Made by a program: the position numbers and the translations under genes. The notes under the pieces were generated by a model, which saw only the letters and a list, made by a program, of their open reading frames with translations, did not search any database and was not told where the DNA came from. Below, one piece after another: positions 1 to 8,059 of a DNA stretch of 64,000 bases. Source of the DNA: Sandaracinus amylolyticus (GTDB lineage Bacteria; Myxococcota_A; Polyangia; Polyangiales; Sandaracinaceae); NCBI RefSeq assembly GCF_021631985.1, contig NZ_CP070225.1:4588001-4652000 (forward strand), given 5' to 3'. Numbering within the stretch: the stretch's first letter is position 1; each line of letters begins with the position of its first letter.

Positions 1-195
1 CGCGCCGACGAGCTCGGTCTACGGCTCGTGCGCGCGGGCACGGTGGGCACGCATCCCGCGTTCGTCGCGGGGTTGCGCGAGCTGGTGCAGGAGAAGATCG
101 CCGGCGCGCCGAAGCGCGCGCTCACGACGCTCGGGGTCGATCACGATCCGTGCGCCGCGTCGTGCTGTCCGGCGCCCCAGCGGCCCTCGCGCTGA
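1..195 (+). CDS. hemH: Ferrochelatase, C-terminal fragment (cut by window start)
   Basis: The reading frame is open from the first base and ends at TGA 193-195, giving the last 64 residues of a protein. The stretch ELGLRLVRAGTVGTHPAFV followed by a short helix matches the C-terminal end of ferrochelatases of the actinobacterial/myxobacterial kind, and the tail has a CAASCC cysteine cluster as in ferrochelatases that bind a [2Fe-2S] cluster. Ferrochelatase inserts iron into protoporphyrin IX in the last step of haem synthesis. The catalytic part lies outside the window, so the call rests on the tail only. The last 55 bp overlap the end of the convergent gene on the other strand. Confidence 0.6.
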   Translation, partial: RADELGLRLVRAGTVGTHPAFVAGLRELVQEKIAGAPKRALTTLGVDHDPCAASCCPAPQRPSR

Positions 196-644
196 GCGCG
201 ACGACGGCGCGCGAGCGGGAGCAGGAACCACGTGACCAGCGCGGCCGTGAGCACCACGAGCGCCGCGATCGTGCCGAGCGTGCGCTGGTAGACGAACGAG
301 CCGACGACGAACATCGACGCGGAGAGCGCGATCGCGAGCAGCGCGAGCGCGGCGATCGTCTGATGGCCCGCGGTGCGCACGAGCCCGTGTTTGTCGTAGG
401 GATGGCCGCGCAGCCGGTGGTACGCGCTCGGGCCGACGAGCAACACGATGGCGAGCCCCGACGCGAGGAACGCGGTGAAGAACACCGCGTGCTCGAGCTC
501 CGGCAGCGCGTCCCAGCGATCCGCGAAGGGCACCGTGAGCAGGAACGCGAAGAGCACGGTCGCGCCGGGCAGGACCACACGGAGCTCGCCGACGAGCTCG
601 TTCAGCTCGCGATCGTCGCGCTCGTGCCGGCTCTCTCTGCGCAT
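141..644 (-). CDS. DUF6328-like four-helix membrane protein
   Basis: A 167-residue protein with a short charged N-terminus and four hydrophobic segments at about residues 27-45, 52-72, 93-113 and 120-142, ending in an Arg-rich and His-containing cytoplasmic tail. The conserved start (ELxxELRVVLPGATVLFAFLL) and the GPSAYHRL stretch after the second helix resemble the DUF6328 family, which has no known biochemical role. The start ATG at 644 has no strong ribosome-binding site. The gene converges on ferrochelatase with a 55-bp overlap and lies just downstream of the ICMT-like gene on the same strand. Function unknown. Confidence 0.7.
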   Translation of the reverse strand: MRRESRHERDDRELNELVGELRVVLPGATVLFAFLLTVPFADRWDALPELEHAVFFTAFLASGLAIVLLVGPSAYHRLRGHPYDKHGLVRTAGHQTIAALALLAIALSASMFVVGSFVYQRTLGTIAALVVLTAALVTWFLLPLARRRRAQREGRWGAGQHDAAHGS

Positions 645-659
645 GTCCCGAGCACATAG

Positions 660-1259
660 TCACGCGAGGCGCCCGAGGCCGGGCACGAAACGTCCGACGC
701 GGCGCGCGTAGGCGCGATAGGCCTCGCCGTGCACCCGCGCGAGGTACGGCTCCTCGACGACGCGCACCTGGATCTCGAGCGCGACCAGCAGCGCGATCGG
801 CGCGAGCAGCCCGAGCACGCTGGGGCACGCGAGCCCGAGGCCGAGGCTCGCGAGGATCATCGCCGTGAAGATCGGGTTGCGCACCAGACGGAAGGGACCG
901 CGCACCACGAGCTCGGTGCGCGCGCCGGGATCGACGCCGATGCGCCACGAGTCGCGCATCGCGATCTGCGCGTGCAGGGTCGCGGCCGTGCCGAGCGCGA
1001 TCAGCGCGCCGCCGGTGAGCGCCAGCGGGGCGCTCTCGACCACGATCACGTCGAGCCCGAGCCACACCGCGATCGGCGCGAAGAGCGACGCGAGGAACGC
1101 GAGGACCATCAGCACGCCCGCGAAGCGCTCGAGCATCCCCGCGCCACGACGCAGACCGACGAACCCGCTCTCGCCGGTCGCGCGGATCTGCATCCACGTA
1201 CGCAGCCCGAACGCGATCCCCACGTAGACGATCCAACCGATCAGCGCGATCCCCGGCAT
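660..1259 (-). CDS. Isoprenylcysteine carboxyl methyltransferase (ICMT) family membrane protein
   Basis: A 199-residue integral membrane protein. The C-terminal half has the ICMT/PEMT signature: RGPFRLVRNPIFTAMILA followed by two hydrophobic segments and a closing VEEPYLARVHGEAYRAYARRV, the SAM-binding E-E-x2-L and AYxxY pattern of the family. In bacteria these enzymes are SAM-dependent methyltransferases of small or lipid substrates; the substrate here is unknown. The ATG at 1259 is preceded by GAGGAGG, which fixes the start. It is divergent from the TetR gene at 1332 with a palindromic operator between them, so it is probably a target of that repressor. Confidence 0.85.
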   Translation of the reverse strand: MPGIALIGWIVYVGIAFGLRTWMQIRATGESGFVGLRRGAGMLERFAGVLMVLAFLASLFAPIAVWLGLDVIVVESAPLALTGGALIALGTAATLHAQIAMRDSWRIGVDPGARTELVVRGPFRLVRNPIFTAMILASLGLGLACPSVLGLLAPIALLVALEIQVRVVEEPYLARVHGEAYRAYARRVGRFVPGLGRLA

Positions 1260-1287
1260 GCCGCACCTCCTCTCGACACGAGGAAGA

Positions 1288-1307
1288 ATCCGAGCAATTG
1301 CTCGGAT
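1288..1307. promoter_or_regulatory. 20-bp perfect palindrome, probable TetR operator
   Basis: The sequence ATCCGAGCAATTGCTCGGAT is its own reverse complement. It lies in the 72-bp gap between the divergent ICMT-like gene (start 1259) and the TetR gene (start 1332), about 25-45 bp from each start codon. Size, symmetry and position fit a TetR-family operator controlling both genes. A partial half-site (ACTCGGAT) follows at 1313-1320. Confidence 0.65.
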
Positions 1308-1331
1308 CGACGACTCGGATCCGGAGGCCCG

Positions 1332-1967
1332 ATGGCGCGCGCGACCGCTGCTCGTTTCCGCCCCAGAAGAGCGCCGATCCAGCGACGATCGACGCAGACG
1401 GTCGAGGCCATCCTCGGCGCGGCTGCTCGGATCCTGGTGAGCCGCGGGTGGAGCGAGCTGACGACGAACCACGTCGCGAAGCGGGCGGGCGTGTCGATCG
1501 GAACGCTCTACGAGTACTTTCCGGGCAAGGAGGCGCTGGTGACCGCGCTGGTCGAGCGGCACCTCGAGCGCGCCGAGGCGCTCCTCGCGGCGCGCGCGAG
1601 CGAGCTCGCGACGGGATGCCCGAGCGTCGATGCCCTCTCGCGCGCGATCGTGGAGACGATGGTCGCGCTGCACGAGGACGCGCCGCGCCTTCACCGCGCG
1701 CTCTTCGAGGAAGTGCCGCACCCGCCGGCGGTCCGCGCGCGAGTGCGCGCGATCGAAGCGCGGCACACCGAGGCGCTCGCGATGCTGCTCGCAGCGATGC
1801 CCGACGTCGACGTGCCCGACGTGCACGTTGCCGCGCGCATCGTCGTCGACGTGCTCGAGTCCGCGGTGCACCGCTGGGCGTGCGATCCGTCGGGCGATCC
1901 GATCCCCCGCGAGCAGCTGATCGACGAGCTCGCGCGACTGGTGCGGCGCTACCTGTCGCGCGTCTGA
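1332..1967 (+). CDS. TetR/AcrR-family transcriptional regulator
   Basis: A 211-residue regulator. Residues about 22-70 form the TetR helix-turn-helix: TVEAILGAAARILVSRGW, then TTNHVAKRAGVSIGTLYEYF and the trailing PGKEALV. The rest is an all-helical ligand-binding and dimerisation domain without recognisable ligand residues. The ATG at 1332 lies before an Arg-rich extension that is common in this family; an upstream in-frame start would run over the operator and was not chosen. It is divergent from the ICMT-like gene and faces the palindrome at 1288-1307, so autorepression and control of the methyltransferase are likely. Confidence 0.92.
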   Translation: MARATAARFRPRRAPIQRRSTQTVEAILGAAARILVSRGWSELTTNHVAKRAGVSIGTLYEYFPGKEALVTALVERHLERAEALLAARASELATGCPSVDALSRAIVETMVALHEDAPRLHRALFEEVPHPPAVRARVRAIEARHTEALAMLLAAMPDVDVPDVHVAARIVVDVLESAVHRWACDPSGDPIPREQLIDELARLVRRYLSRV

Positions 1968-1975
1968 TCAGCGCG

Positions 1976-3253
1976 TCATCGCCACGGCACCACGAGCGCG
2001 TCTGCCAGCGCTCTCGCTTCGACGATGTTGTCCTCGATGCTGCAGTAGGTCCACGACCCGTAGCGGCCGATCGAGTACACGCCGCGCGACTCCAGGATGC
2101 GCTTCTTCGCCGCGACGTCCTTCAGCGAGGCGCGCGTGATGTGCACGTACGCCGGGTCCATCACGACCGAGTGCGACGACACCAGGCGATGGTCGGTCAC
2201 GATCCCCGCCTCGACGAGATCCTCGATCACGTGCGCTCGCGCGCTCTCGATCGCGGCCGCGTCGATCGTCGTGTCCTTCGGGTGACCGATCTCCACGTAG
2301 AGGCTCATGCGATCGGTGCCGAAGATGTTGTCGTAGAAGCCGATCCGATAGAACGAGAGCTCGCGCTGCGGGAAGTACATCCAGTGCACGCTCTCGGGGC
2401 CCTTGCGATCGAACCCGAGGTTGAACACGAGGACCTTGTTCCACGTGTACGTGCTCGGCTCGTGCGGCAGCGCGCTCATCTCGAGCAGCTTCACGAAGGG
2501 CGCCGAGCTGACGAGGTACTCGAACGCGATCTCGCGGCCCTTCGAGGTGCGCGCGACCTTGCGCCGCAGATCGATGCTCTGGACGCGCTCCGACAGCGCG
2601 ATGCGCGCGGGATCGACGCCGCTCGCGATCGCGTGCACGTACTGGATCGCGCCGCCCTCGGGGTACGTGAACGTCGAGTTGTACGAGGCGTTGTCGGGCT
2701 GCGTGAAGTTGCGGAGGATCTCGTCCTCGTCGGCGTAGGGGAAGAAGCGCCCCATCGCGTCGACGTCGAGCACCGCGAGGTCCGTCGCGTAGAGCTTCTC
2801 GTTGTAGGGAACGAGGAACTTCTCGGCGATGCCGCGCCCGAACTTCGCGTAGAGCATGTCGCGGAAGCTCGCGGGCTTCGCGCTGCGATCACGGAAGTGC
2901 AGATCGTGCAGGCACTCCAGGAACTCCTCGCGCGGGAGCTGGTGGATGTTCTTCTGGAACGGGAAGTCGATCCACGTGCCGTCCTTCCAGAAGATCCGCG
3001 AGTCCTTCTGCACGCGCAGGATGCGCTGGCCGTGCATGCGGGTGACGAGGTCGTGCTCGATCTCGCTGTGCTTGAAGTGGAAGAAGTGGCCCGAGTAGTC
3101 CCAGGTGAAGCCGTCCTGCGCGACGGTCTTGCAGTACCCGCCGATCTCCGCGTCGGCCTCGAGCACCAGGTAGTCCTCGCCCTTGCCGAGGCGATCGGCG
3201 TACGCGAGCCCCGAGATCCCTGCGCCGACCACGAGATGACGAACGCGCTCCAT
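1976..3253 (-). CDS. FAD-dependent NAD(P)-binding oxidoreductase, UDP-galactopyranose mutase/protoporphyrinogen-oxidase-like
   Basis: A 425-residue flavoprotein. The N-terminus has the dinucleotide-binding fold [12 protein letters not shown], an acidic residue ending the second strand ([13 protein letters not shown]), and a C-terminal FAD motif around [17 protein letters not shown] with the invariant late Gly. The fold is that of amine-oxidase-like flavoproteins used for sugar-nucleotide rearrangement or porphyrin oxidation, often in polysaccharide clusters. The start ATG at 3253 is preceded by GGAGGAG. It is divergent from a glycosyltransferase and polysaccharide deacetylase, so a role in surface glycan synthesis is inferred. 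Reaction and substrate cannot be set from sequence. Confidence 0.8.
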   Translation of the reverse strand: MERVRHLVVGAGISGLAYADRLGKGEDYLVLEADAEIGGYCKTVAQDGFTWDYSGHFFHFKHSEIEHDLVTRMHGQRILRVQKDSRIFWKDGTWIDFPFQKNIHQLPREEFLECLHDLHFRDRSAKPASFRDMLYAKFGRGIAEKFLVPYNEKLYATDLAVLDVDAMGRFFPYADEDEILRNFTQPDNASYNSTFTYPEGGAIQYVHAIASGVDPARIALSERVQSIDLRRKVARTSKGREIAFEYLVSSAPFVKLLEMSALPHEPSTYTWNKVLVFNLGFDRKGPESVHWMYFPQRELSFYRIGFYDNIFGTDRMSLYVEIGHPKDTTIDAAAIESARAHVIEDLVEAGIVTDHRLVSSHSVVMDPAYVHITRASLKDVAAKKRILESRGVYSIGRYGSWTYCSIEDNIVEARALADALVVPWR

Positions 3254-3330
3254 CGCTCCTCCAGCCGGAAAGGTCGAGAGAGTAGCGCCTTGACGCACGC
3301 GCGGCTGCGCGGGAAATACCGCGCGCCCGC

Positions 3331-4041
3331 ATGGCCAGCCCGCACGTCAGCATCGTCATCCCGGTCTACAACGAGGAGCCGATCCTCCAGTCCGCAGTGA
3401 TCGACCTGATCGATCGCCTGCGCGAGTTCCCCTGGGACTACGAGCTGATCATCGCGGAGAACGGCTCGCGCGACGCGACCGTCGAGCTCGCGGAGAAGCT
3501 CTCGCAGCGCTTCCCCCAGGTACGCTCGTTCAGCTTCGGCCAGCCGAACTACGGCGGCGCCCTCAAGCGCGGCATCCTCGAGGCGCGCGGCGAGTACGTC
3601 ATCTGCGACGAGATCGATCTCTGCGACACCGACTTCTACCGTCGCGCGCTCGCGGTGCTCGACAGCGGCGAGGCGGACCTCGTCGTCGGCAGCAAGGCGA
3701 TGCGCGGCGCGAGCGACGAGCGCCCCTTCGTGCGCCGGCTCGGCACCCAGGTGATCAACGGGATGCTGCGCGCCTCGCTCGGCTTCACCGGCACCGACAC
3801 CCACGGCCTGAAGGCGTTCCGCCGCGAGAAGCTCGTCCCGATCGCGCGCGCGTGCATCGTCGACAAGGACCTCTTCGCGAGCGAGTTCGTCATCCGCGCC
3901 GAGCGCGCGAAGCTCGCGGTGGTGGAGATCCCGGTGCGCGTGCTCGAGAAGCGCGTGCCCACGATCGGCCTCTTCCGCCGCGTGCCGAACGTGATGAAGA
4001 ACCTCGGCAAGCTGGTCTGGGCGATCCGTATCCAGGGTTGA
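3331..4041 (+). CDS. Family 2 glycosyltransferase (DPM1/PgaC-like)
   Basis: A 236-residue soluble GT-A glycosyltransferase. It begins [15 protein letters not shown], the nucleotide-sugar-binding start of GT2 enzymes, followed by the ENGSRDAT loop. The usual DXD metal site appears as CDEIDLCD. The length and the [11 protein letters not shown] and [13 protein letters not shown] segments resemble dolichyl- or polyprenyl-phosphate sugar transferases, although there is no C-terminal membrane helix. The downstream polysaccharide deacetylase starts 10 bp after its stop, so both are probably cotranscribed in a surface glycan pathway. Donor and acceptor are unknown. Confidence 0.88.
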   Translation: MASPHVSIVIPVYNEEPILQSAVIDLIDRLREFPWDYELIIAENGSRDATVELAEKLSQRFPQVRSFSFGQPNYGGALKRGILEARGEYVICDEIDLCDTDFYRRALAVLDSGEADLVVGSKAMRGASDERPFVRRLGTQVINGMLRASLGFTGTDTHGLKAFRREKLVPIARACIVDKDLFASEFVIRAERAKLAVVEIPVRVLEKRVPTIGLFRRVPNVMKNLGKLVWAIRIQG

Positions 4042-4051
4042 GGGCCGCGCG

Positions 4052-4972
4052 GTGAAGCTCGCTGCGATCAGCGTCGATCTCGACGAGATCCCCTGCTACG
4101 CCGCGATCCACGGGCTCGACGTGCCCTCGGGCAGCGAGCACGCGATCTACGACCGCGCGCTGCCTCGGCTCGCCGCGCTCTTCGCGCGCGAGAGCGTGCC
4201 GGCGACGTTCTTCGCGATCGGGCGCGATCTCGACCGCGAGGAGAACCGCACGCGTGTCCGGGCGCTCGCGGAGTCGGGCCACGAGATCGCGAACCACTCG
4301 TGGCGTCACTTCTACGACCTCACGAAGCGCCCGCGCGGCGAGGTGCTCGAGGAGATTGCGAAGGGTGGCGAGGCGATCGTGCGCGCGACCGGGATCGCGC
4401 CCGTCGGCTTCCGCGCGCCCGGCTACACGATCGACGACGACGTGTTCGAGGTCCTCGAGGAGCTCGGCTACACGTACGACTCGAGCGTGTTCCCCTGCCC
4501 CGCGTACTACAGCGCGAAGACCCTCGCGATCGGCGCGATCCGCGCGCGCGGCCGGCAGAGCCACAGCATCGTCGACGATCCGCGGGTGCTGATCGCGCCT
4601 GCCGATCCGTATCGGCGCGGGCATCCGTACTGGACGCGCGGCAAGGGCCTGCTCGAGCTCCCGATCGGCGTCACGCGCGACGGCACCGGGCGCATGCCGT
4701 ACATCGGGACGAGCGTCGTGCTCAGCGGCGAAGCGGGCGCGCGCGTGCTCACCGAGATGATCGCGGGGCGCCCCTTCGTGAACCTCGAGCTGCACGGGAT
4801 CGATCTCGCCGATGCCGACGAGGACGGGCTCACCTGGCTGAAGCCGCACCAGCCCGACGTCCGCCGCACCGCGCGCGCGAAGGAAGCCGCGCTCGAGAGC
4901 GCGATCCGCACGCTGCGCCGCCACGGCTACGAGCTCGTCACGATCGCGGAAGCGGCGCGCCGCTTCGCATGA
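4052..4972 (+). CDS. Polysaccharide deacetylase (NodB/CE4 family)
   Basis: A 306-residue protein of the NodB-homology (CE4) family, metal-dependent enzymes that remove N- or O-acetyl groups from glycans. Visible motifs are the catalytic Asp pair in AISVDLDEIP, the metal-binding histidines in HEIANHSWRHFYD (H-x3-H), and the arginine motif VGFRAPGYTIDD. A late His (NLELHGIDLAD) completes the site. There is no signal peptide, so it may act on a lipid-linked or cytoplasmic substrate, as in polymer-precursor deacetylases. The GTG start lies 10 bp after the glycosyltransferase stop. The last 35 bp overlap the convergent membrane-protein gene. Confidence 0.88.
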   Translation: MKLAAISVDLDEIPCYAAIHGLDVPSGSEHAIYDRALPRLAALFARESVPATFFAIGRDLDREENRTRVRALAESGHEIANHSWRHFYDLTKRPRGEVLEEIAKGGEAIVRATGIAPVGFRAPGYTIDDDVFEVLEELGYTYDSSVFPCPAYYSAKTLAIGAIRARGRQSHSIVDDPRVLIAPADPYRRGHPYWTRGKGLLELPIGVTRDGTGRMPYIGTSVVLSGEAGARVLTEMIAGRPFVNLELHGIDLADADEDGLTWLKPHQPDVRRTARAKEAALESAIRTLRRHGYELVTIAEAARRFA

Positions 4973-5369
4973 GGCCCGGCGAGCTCGAGATCTTCGCGCG
5001 CACCTGATGGATGCGCGCGTCGAGCGCGCGCCGCTCGCGGCGCAGGTCGTGCGCCCAGCGCAGCCCGGGCATCAGGAGCCCGACGCCTGCCGCGCCGAGC
5101 ACCGCCGCGATCTCGAGGCAGCGCACCTCGACGAGCGACGCGAGGAACGCCACGACCAGCGCGGCCAGGCCGAGCGCGATCAGCACGCGCGGAGGGTGAT
5201 CGTCGAGGCGCGCACGCGTGCGCACGAGCAGCTCGAGCGTCGCGCTCGGCGACGCGATCGGAACGGTCTCGTCGTCGCCGTCGCTCGGACCGGCGCGACG
5301 CGCCGAGTCGATCAGCGCAGCGAGCGCGGCTGCGGCGAGCACGGACAGCGAGAGCAGCTCGAGTCGCAC
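4938..5369 (-). CDS. Hypothetical two-helix membrane protein
   Basis: A 143-residue protein of unknown family. An N-terminal hydrophobic segment (about residues 2-20) is followed by a soluble acidic linker (about 25-60), a hydrophobic hairpin (about 62-105) and a basic C-terminal region likely to be a helix (RWAHDLRRERRALDARI). The GTG start at 5369 is chosen because GAGGAGG precedes it by 6 bp; a longer frame upstream lacks such a site. It converges on the deacetylase with a 35-bp overlap. No function can be given. Confidence 0.55.
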   Translation of the reverse strand: MRLELLSLSVLAAAALAALIDSARRAGPSDGDDETVPIASPSATLELLVRTRARLDDHPPRVLIALGLAALVVAFLASLVEVRCLEIAAVLGAAGVGLLMPGLRWAHDLRRERRALDARIHQVRAKISSSPGLMRSGAPLPRS

Positions 5370-5473
5370 CGAGTTCCTCCTCGGTGCGCTCTCGCAGCAT
5401 GCCGCGTGCCCGTGGAAAACCTCGGCGATCGCGAGATCACCGCGCGCCGGCGTGCAGCGCGCTGCACAACCGA

Positions 5474-5914
5474 CTACGCGCCGATCGGCATGATCGGACG
5501 AACCAGCACCGCGCGCTTCACCTGCGTGAGCGGGATCGGCGAGGCGCGCGTCGCGTCCCAGCGCACGCGCCGGGGCACGAGCGGGAGCTCGCGCAGATCG
5601 ATGCCGAGCGCGAGCCGATCGCGGCGATCGAACGCGGTGAAGCGCAGCCCCGCGCAGTGCCCGGGATCCCCCTCGCGCTCGCCGCGCACGACGCGCACGA
5701 CCTCGGTCTCCGCGTCGAACACGAGCTCGCTCCCCGGCACCGGGAAGGACACGAAGACGCGCTGCCCGAGCTCCACGCGCTCGTCGCACGCGACGAGCAC
5801 ACCCTCGCCCGACGCGTCGAGGACGCGATCGCCGATCAGCTGGAGACCGTCGAGCGTCGTCGCGCGGCCGTGCGATCCGACGACGTAGCGATCGAGACGA
5901 CGAAACCGGGCCAT
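5474..5914 (-). CDS. PilZ-domain protein
   Basis: A 146-residue small protein with PilZ-like architecture: an N-terminal RFRRLDRYVV stretch, a VLDASGEGVLVACDERVELGQRVFVSFPVPG core, and a later strand-rich part (HCAGLRFTAFDRRDR). PilZ domains bind cyclic di-GMP through RxxxR and (D/N)xSxxG motifs. Here the second appears as DASGEG and the first may be RFRRLDR, though spacing is not canonical, so binding is uncertain. The second in-frame ATG (5914) is chosen over 5935 because GGAGG sits 7 bp upstream of it. A GGDEF protein elsewhere in the window (30218-31117) is a possible source of the ligand. Confidence 0.6.
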   Translation of the reverse strand: MARFRRLDRYVVGSHGRATTLDGLQLIGDRVLDASGEGVLVACDERVELGQRVFVSFPVPGSELVFDAETEVVRVVRGEREGDPGHCAGLRFTAFDRRDRLALGIDLRELPLVPRRVRWDATRASPIPLTQVKRAVLVRPIMPIGA

Positions 5915-5972
5915 GCGAGAACCTCCGACGCTCATGGTAGGTCGATATCCTACATGAGCGCCAGAATCGCGC

Positions 5973-6728
5973 TCAGGCCCGCTTCTTCTCCATCCAGCCG
6001 CTCGACCTGCGCCCGCTCACCGCGTCGCGCGCGAGCTCGTCGGCGCGCTCGTTCCCCGCGAACCCCGAGTGCCCGGGCACGTAGATGAGGTGCACCTCGG
6101 GCACGCCCGCGAGCGCCTTCTTCACCTGCGCGACGAGATCGGTGTTCGCCTTCGCCTTCCAGCCCTTCGCCAGCACGCCGATCGAGTACTGGCTGTCGGT
6201 GCGGATCTCGATCGGGCGCGCATCACCCTGGTAGCGCTCGGCGACACGGAGGATCGCGGTGAGCTCGGCGACATTGTTGGTCGCCTGACCAAGATACTCG
6301 CTGAGCTCGCGGCGCGTGCCGTCGTCGTCGATCACCACGCCGAGCCCCGCCGGGCCGGGATTGCCGCTGCACGCGCCGTCGGCGTACGCGACCACCGCGC
6401 CGTCGCGCGCCTTCTGCTCGCCGGCCGCGATCGCCGCGGTCTTGCGCGGTCCGGCCTTCGATGCGCCGCCGCTCTTCGCGCTCGACGTCTTCGTGGTCGT
6501 CGCCGCGGCGCCGCTCTTCGGCGCGTCCTCCGCGGGCGCGCAGTGATCGTCGGGGAGCACCTCGGCGTCGGCGATCGCCTCGAGGTTCGCGGGCAGCGCG
6601 CGATAGGCGCGACCGTCGTTCGGCTTGTATCGGATCTCGACGCGGCCGCTCTCGGCCTGCGGCGTGCCCGCCTCGTCGCACCGCACGAGCACCTTCTGCC
6701 CGCGCAGACGCATCGTCGTCCACGGCAT
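5973..6728 (-). CDS. rnhA: Ribonuclease HI with N-terminal extension
   Basis: A 251-residue protein whose C-terminal 145 residues are RNase H type 1, which cuts the RNA strand of RNA-DNA hybrids. The four acidic catalytic residues are visible in AYADGACSGNPGP, NNVAELTAIL, RTDSQYSIGV and GNERADELARD. The N-terminal ~70 residues form a strand-rich domain (VLVRCDEAG, GRVEIRYKPNDGRAYR), joined by an Ala/Thr/Ser/Lys linker. This extension is not the HBD domain of eukaryotic RNase H and its role is unknown. The start ATG at 6728 was chosen over an in-frame ATG five codons later. It is divergent from the phosphoesterase gene at 6770. Confidence 0.9.
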   Translation of the reverse strand: MPWTTMRLRGQKVLVRCDEAGTPQAESGRVEIRYKPNDGRAYRALPANLEAIADAEVLPDDHCAPAEDAPKSGAAATTTKTSSAKSGGASKAGPRKTAAIAAGEQKARDGAVVAYADGACSGNPGPAGLGVVIDDDGTRRELSEYLGQATNNVAELTAILRVAERYQGDARPIEIRTDSQYSIGVLAKGWKAKANTDLVAQVKKALAGVPEVHLIYVPGHSGFAGNERADELARDAVSGRRSSGWMEKKRA

Positions 6729-6769
6729 GGCCGCGACGTGTAGCACAGGAGGTGGGTAGACTCGCGGCC

Positions 6770-8059
6770 ATGCGCGCTGTGCTCCCGTGCTCGCTCGTGC
6801 TCGTGCTCTGCGTCGCGTGCGGCGACGACGACGTGGCTCCGCCCGACGCGGGACAACCGGTGATCGACGCGGGCCCGCCCGACGCCGGTCCACCGCCCGA
6901 CGACTCGCCGCTCAAGGGCCCGTGGACGCTGCGCCCCGACGTCGATCGCATCGTGGTGCGATGGGAGTCGCGCCTCGCGCCCGAGCCCGTCGCGCTCGAG
7001 GTGCACCCCGAGGGCAGCGACGAGATCACGACCCACGAGGGCACCTCGCGCGAGACGATCGTGCAGCTCTCGTATGGCGTCGGCAGCGCCGCGATCCGCG
7101 AGCCCGACCATCCCGGCACCTACTTCGTCAACGAGGTCGAGATCACCGGGCTCACGCCCGCGACCTGTTACGAGTACTCGATCGCCGGCTATCCCGAGGA
7201 AGGCGGGCGCTTCTGCACGATGCACGCGCCCGACGATCACACGACGCCGATCACGTTCTATGCGATCGGCGACACGTCTCCCGCGGTGATGGGCACGGTG
7301 CGACTGATCACGAGCGAAGATCCCGCGCAGGCCGAGTTCACCGTGCACGTCGGCGACATCCAGTACTACTCGACCGTGATCGAGACGCACCAGGCGTGGT
7401 TCCGCCTGATGCGCCCGCTGCTGCGCGCGAACGCGTTCCTGCCCTGCGTCGGCAACCACGAGGTCGACGAGGTCCCGCACGAGTACGACGACTACTACCT
7501 TCGTCTCTTCTCGCCCGCGGGCCGCGACGGAACGAACGAGTGGTACCACTACCAGACCGGCGGCGTTCACTTCTTCTCGCTCTCGAGCGAGCACGATCTC
7601 GATCTCGGATCGACGCAGATCGACTGGCTCGAAGAGGAGCTCGCCGAGGCCGAGGCGGATCCGAATTACCGCTTCTCGATCGTCTATCTGCACCGGCCGC
7701 TCTACTCGGTCGGCGACTATCGTCCGCGCGAGAACCAGCGCGCGTCGCTGCTGCCGATCATCGACGGGCATCGCATCCCGCTCGTGCTCGCCGGGCACAT
7801 GCACGGCTACGAGCGCTTCGAGGTCGGCGACGTCACGTACATCACGACCGGCGCGGGTGGGTTCGTCGACGCGAACATCGACGATCTCGTGGACGAGCTG
7901 CCCGAGGACGCCGCGCTGCGCGTCGCGTCGGGCTCGTTCCTCCAGGCGATGTTCGTGGAGATCGTGCAGGACGGCGAAGGACGCGACGTGATCCGCGGGC
8001 GCGTGGTCGACGACGTCGGCGTGGAGCGCGACACGTTCGAGCACGTGGTGGCGCCGTGA
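6770..8059 (+). CDS. Purple-acid-phosphatase-like metallophosphoesterase lipoprotein
   Basis: A 429-residue exported lipoprotein. The signal peptide ends in a lipobox (CVACGDDD), and a linker rich in Pro, Asp, Ala and Gly follows. Residues about 50-150 look like the fibronectin-III-like domain of purple acid phosphatases. The rest is a calcineurin-like phosphoesterase with all metal motifs: AIGDTS, HVGDIQYY, VGNHEVDE, YLHRPLYS and AGHMHGYER. It probably hydrolyses phosphate esters outside the cytoplasmic membrane; the substrate is unknown. The ATG at 6770 has AGGAGG upstream at a longer than usual spacing. The next gene overlaps its stop in a GTGA. Confidence 0.88.
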   Translation: MRAVLPCSLVLVLCVACGDDDVAPPDAGQPVIDAGPPDAGPPPDDSPLKGPWTLRPDVDRIVVRWESRLAPEPVALEVHPEGSDEITTHEGTSRETIVQLSYGVGSAAIREPDHPGTYFVNEVEITGLTPATCYEYSIAGYPEEGGRFCTMHAPDDHTTPITFYAIGDTSPAVMGTVRLITSEDPAQAEFTVHVGDIQYYSTVIETHQAWFRLMRPLLRANAFLPCVGNHEVDEVPHEYDDYYLRLFSPAGRDGTNEWYHYQTGGVHFFSLSSEHDLDLGSTQIDWLEEELAEAEADPNYRFSIVYLHRPLYSVGDYRPRENQRASLLPIIDGHRIPLVLAGHMHGYERFEVGDVTYITTGAGGFVDANIDDLVDELPEDAALRVASGSFLQAMFVEIVQDGEGRDVIRGRVVDDVGVERDTFEHVVAP

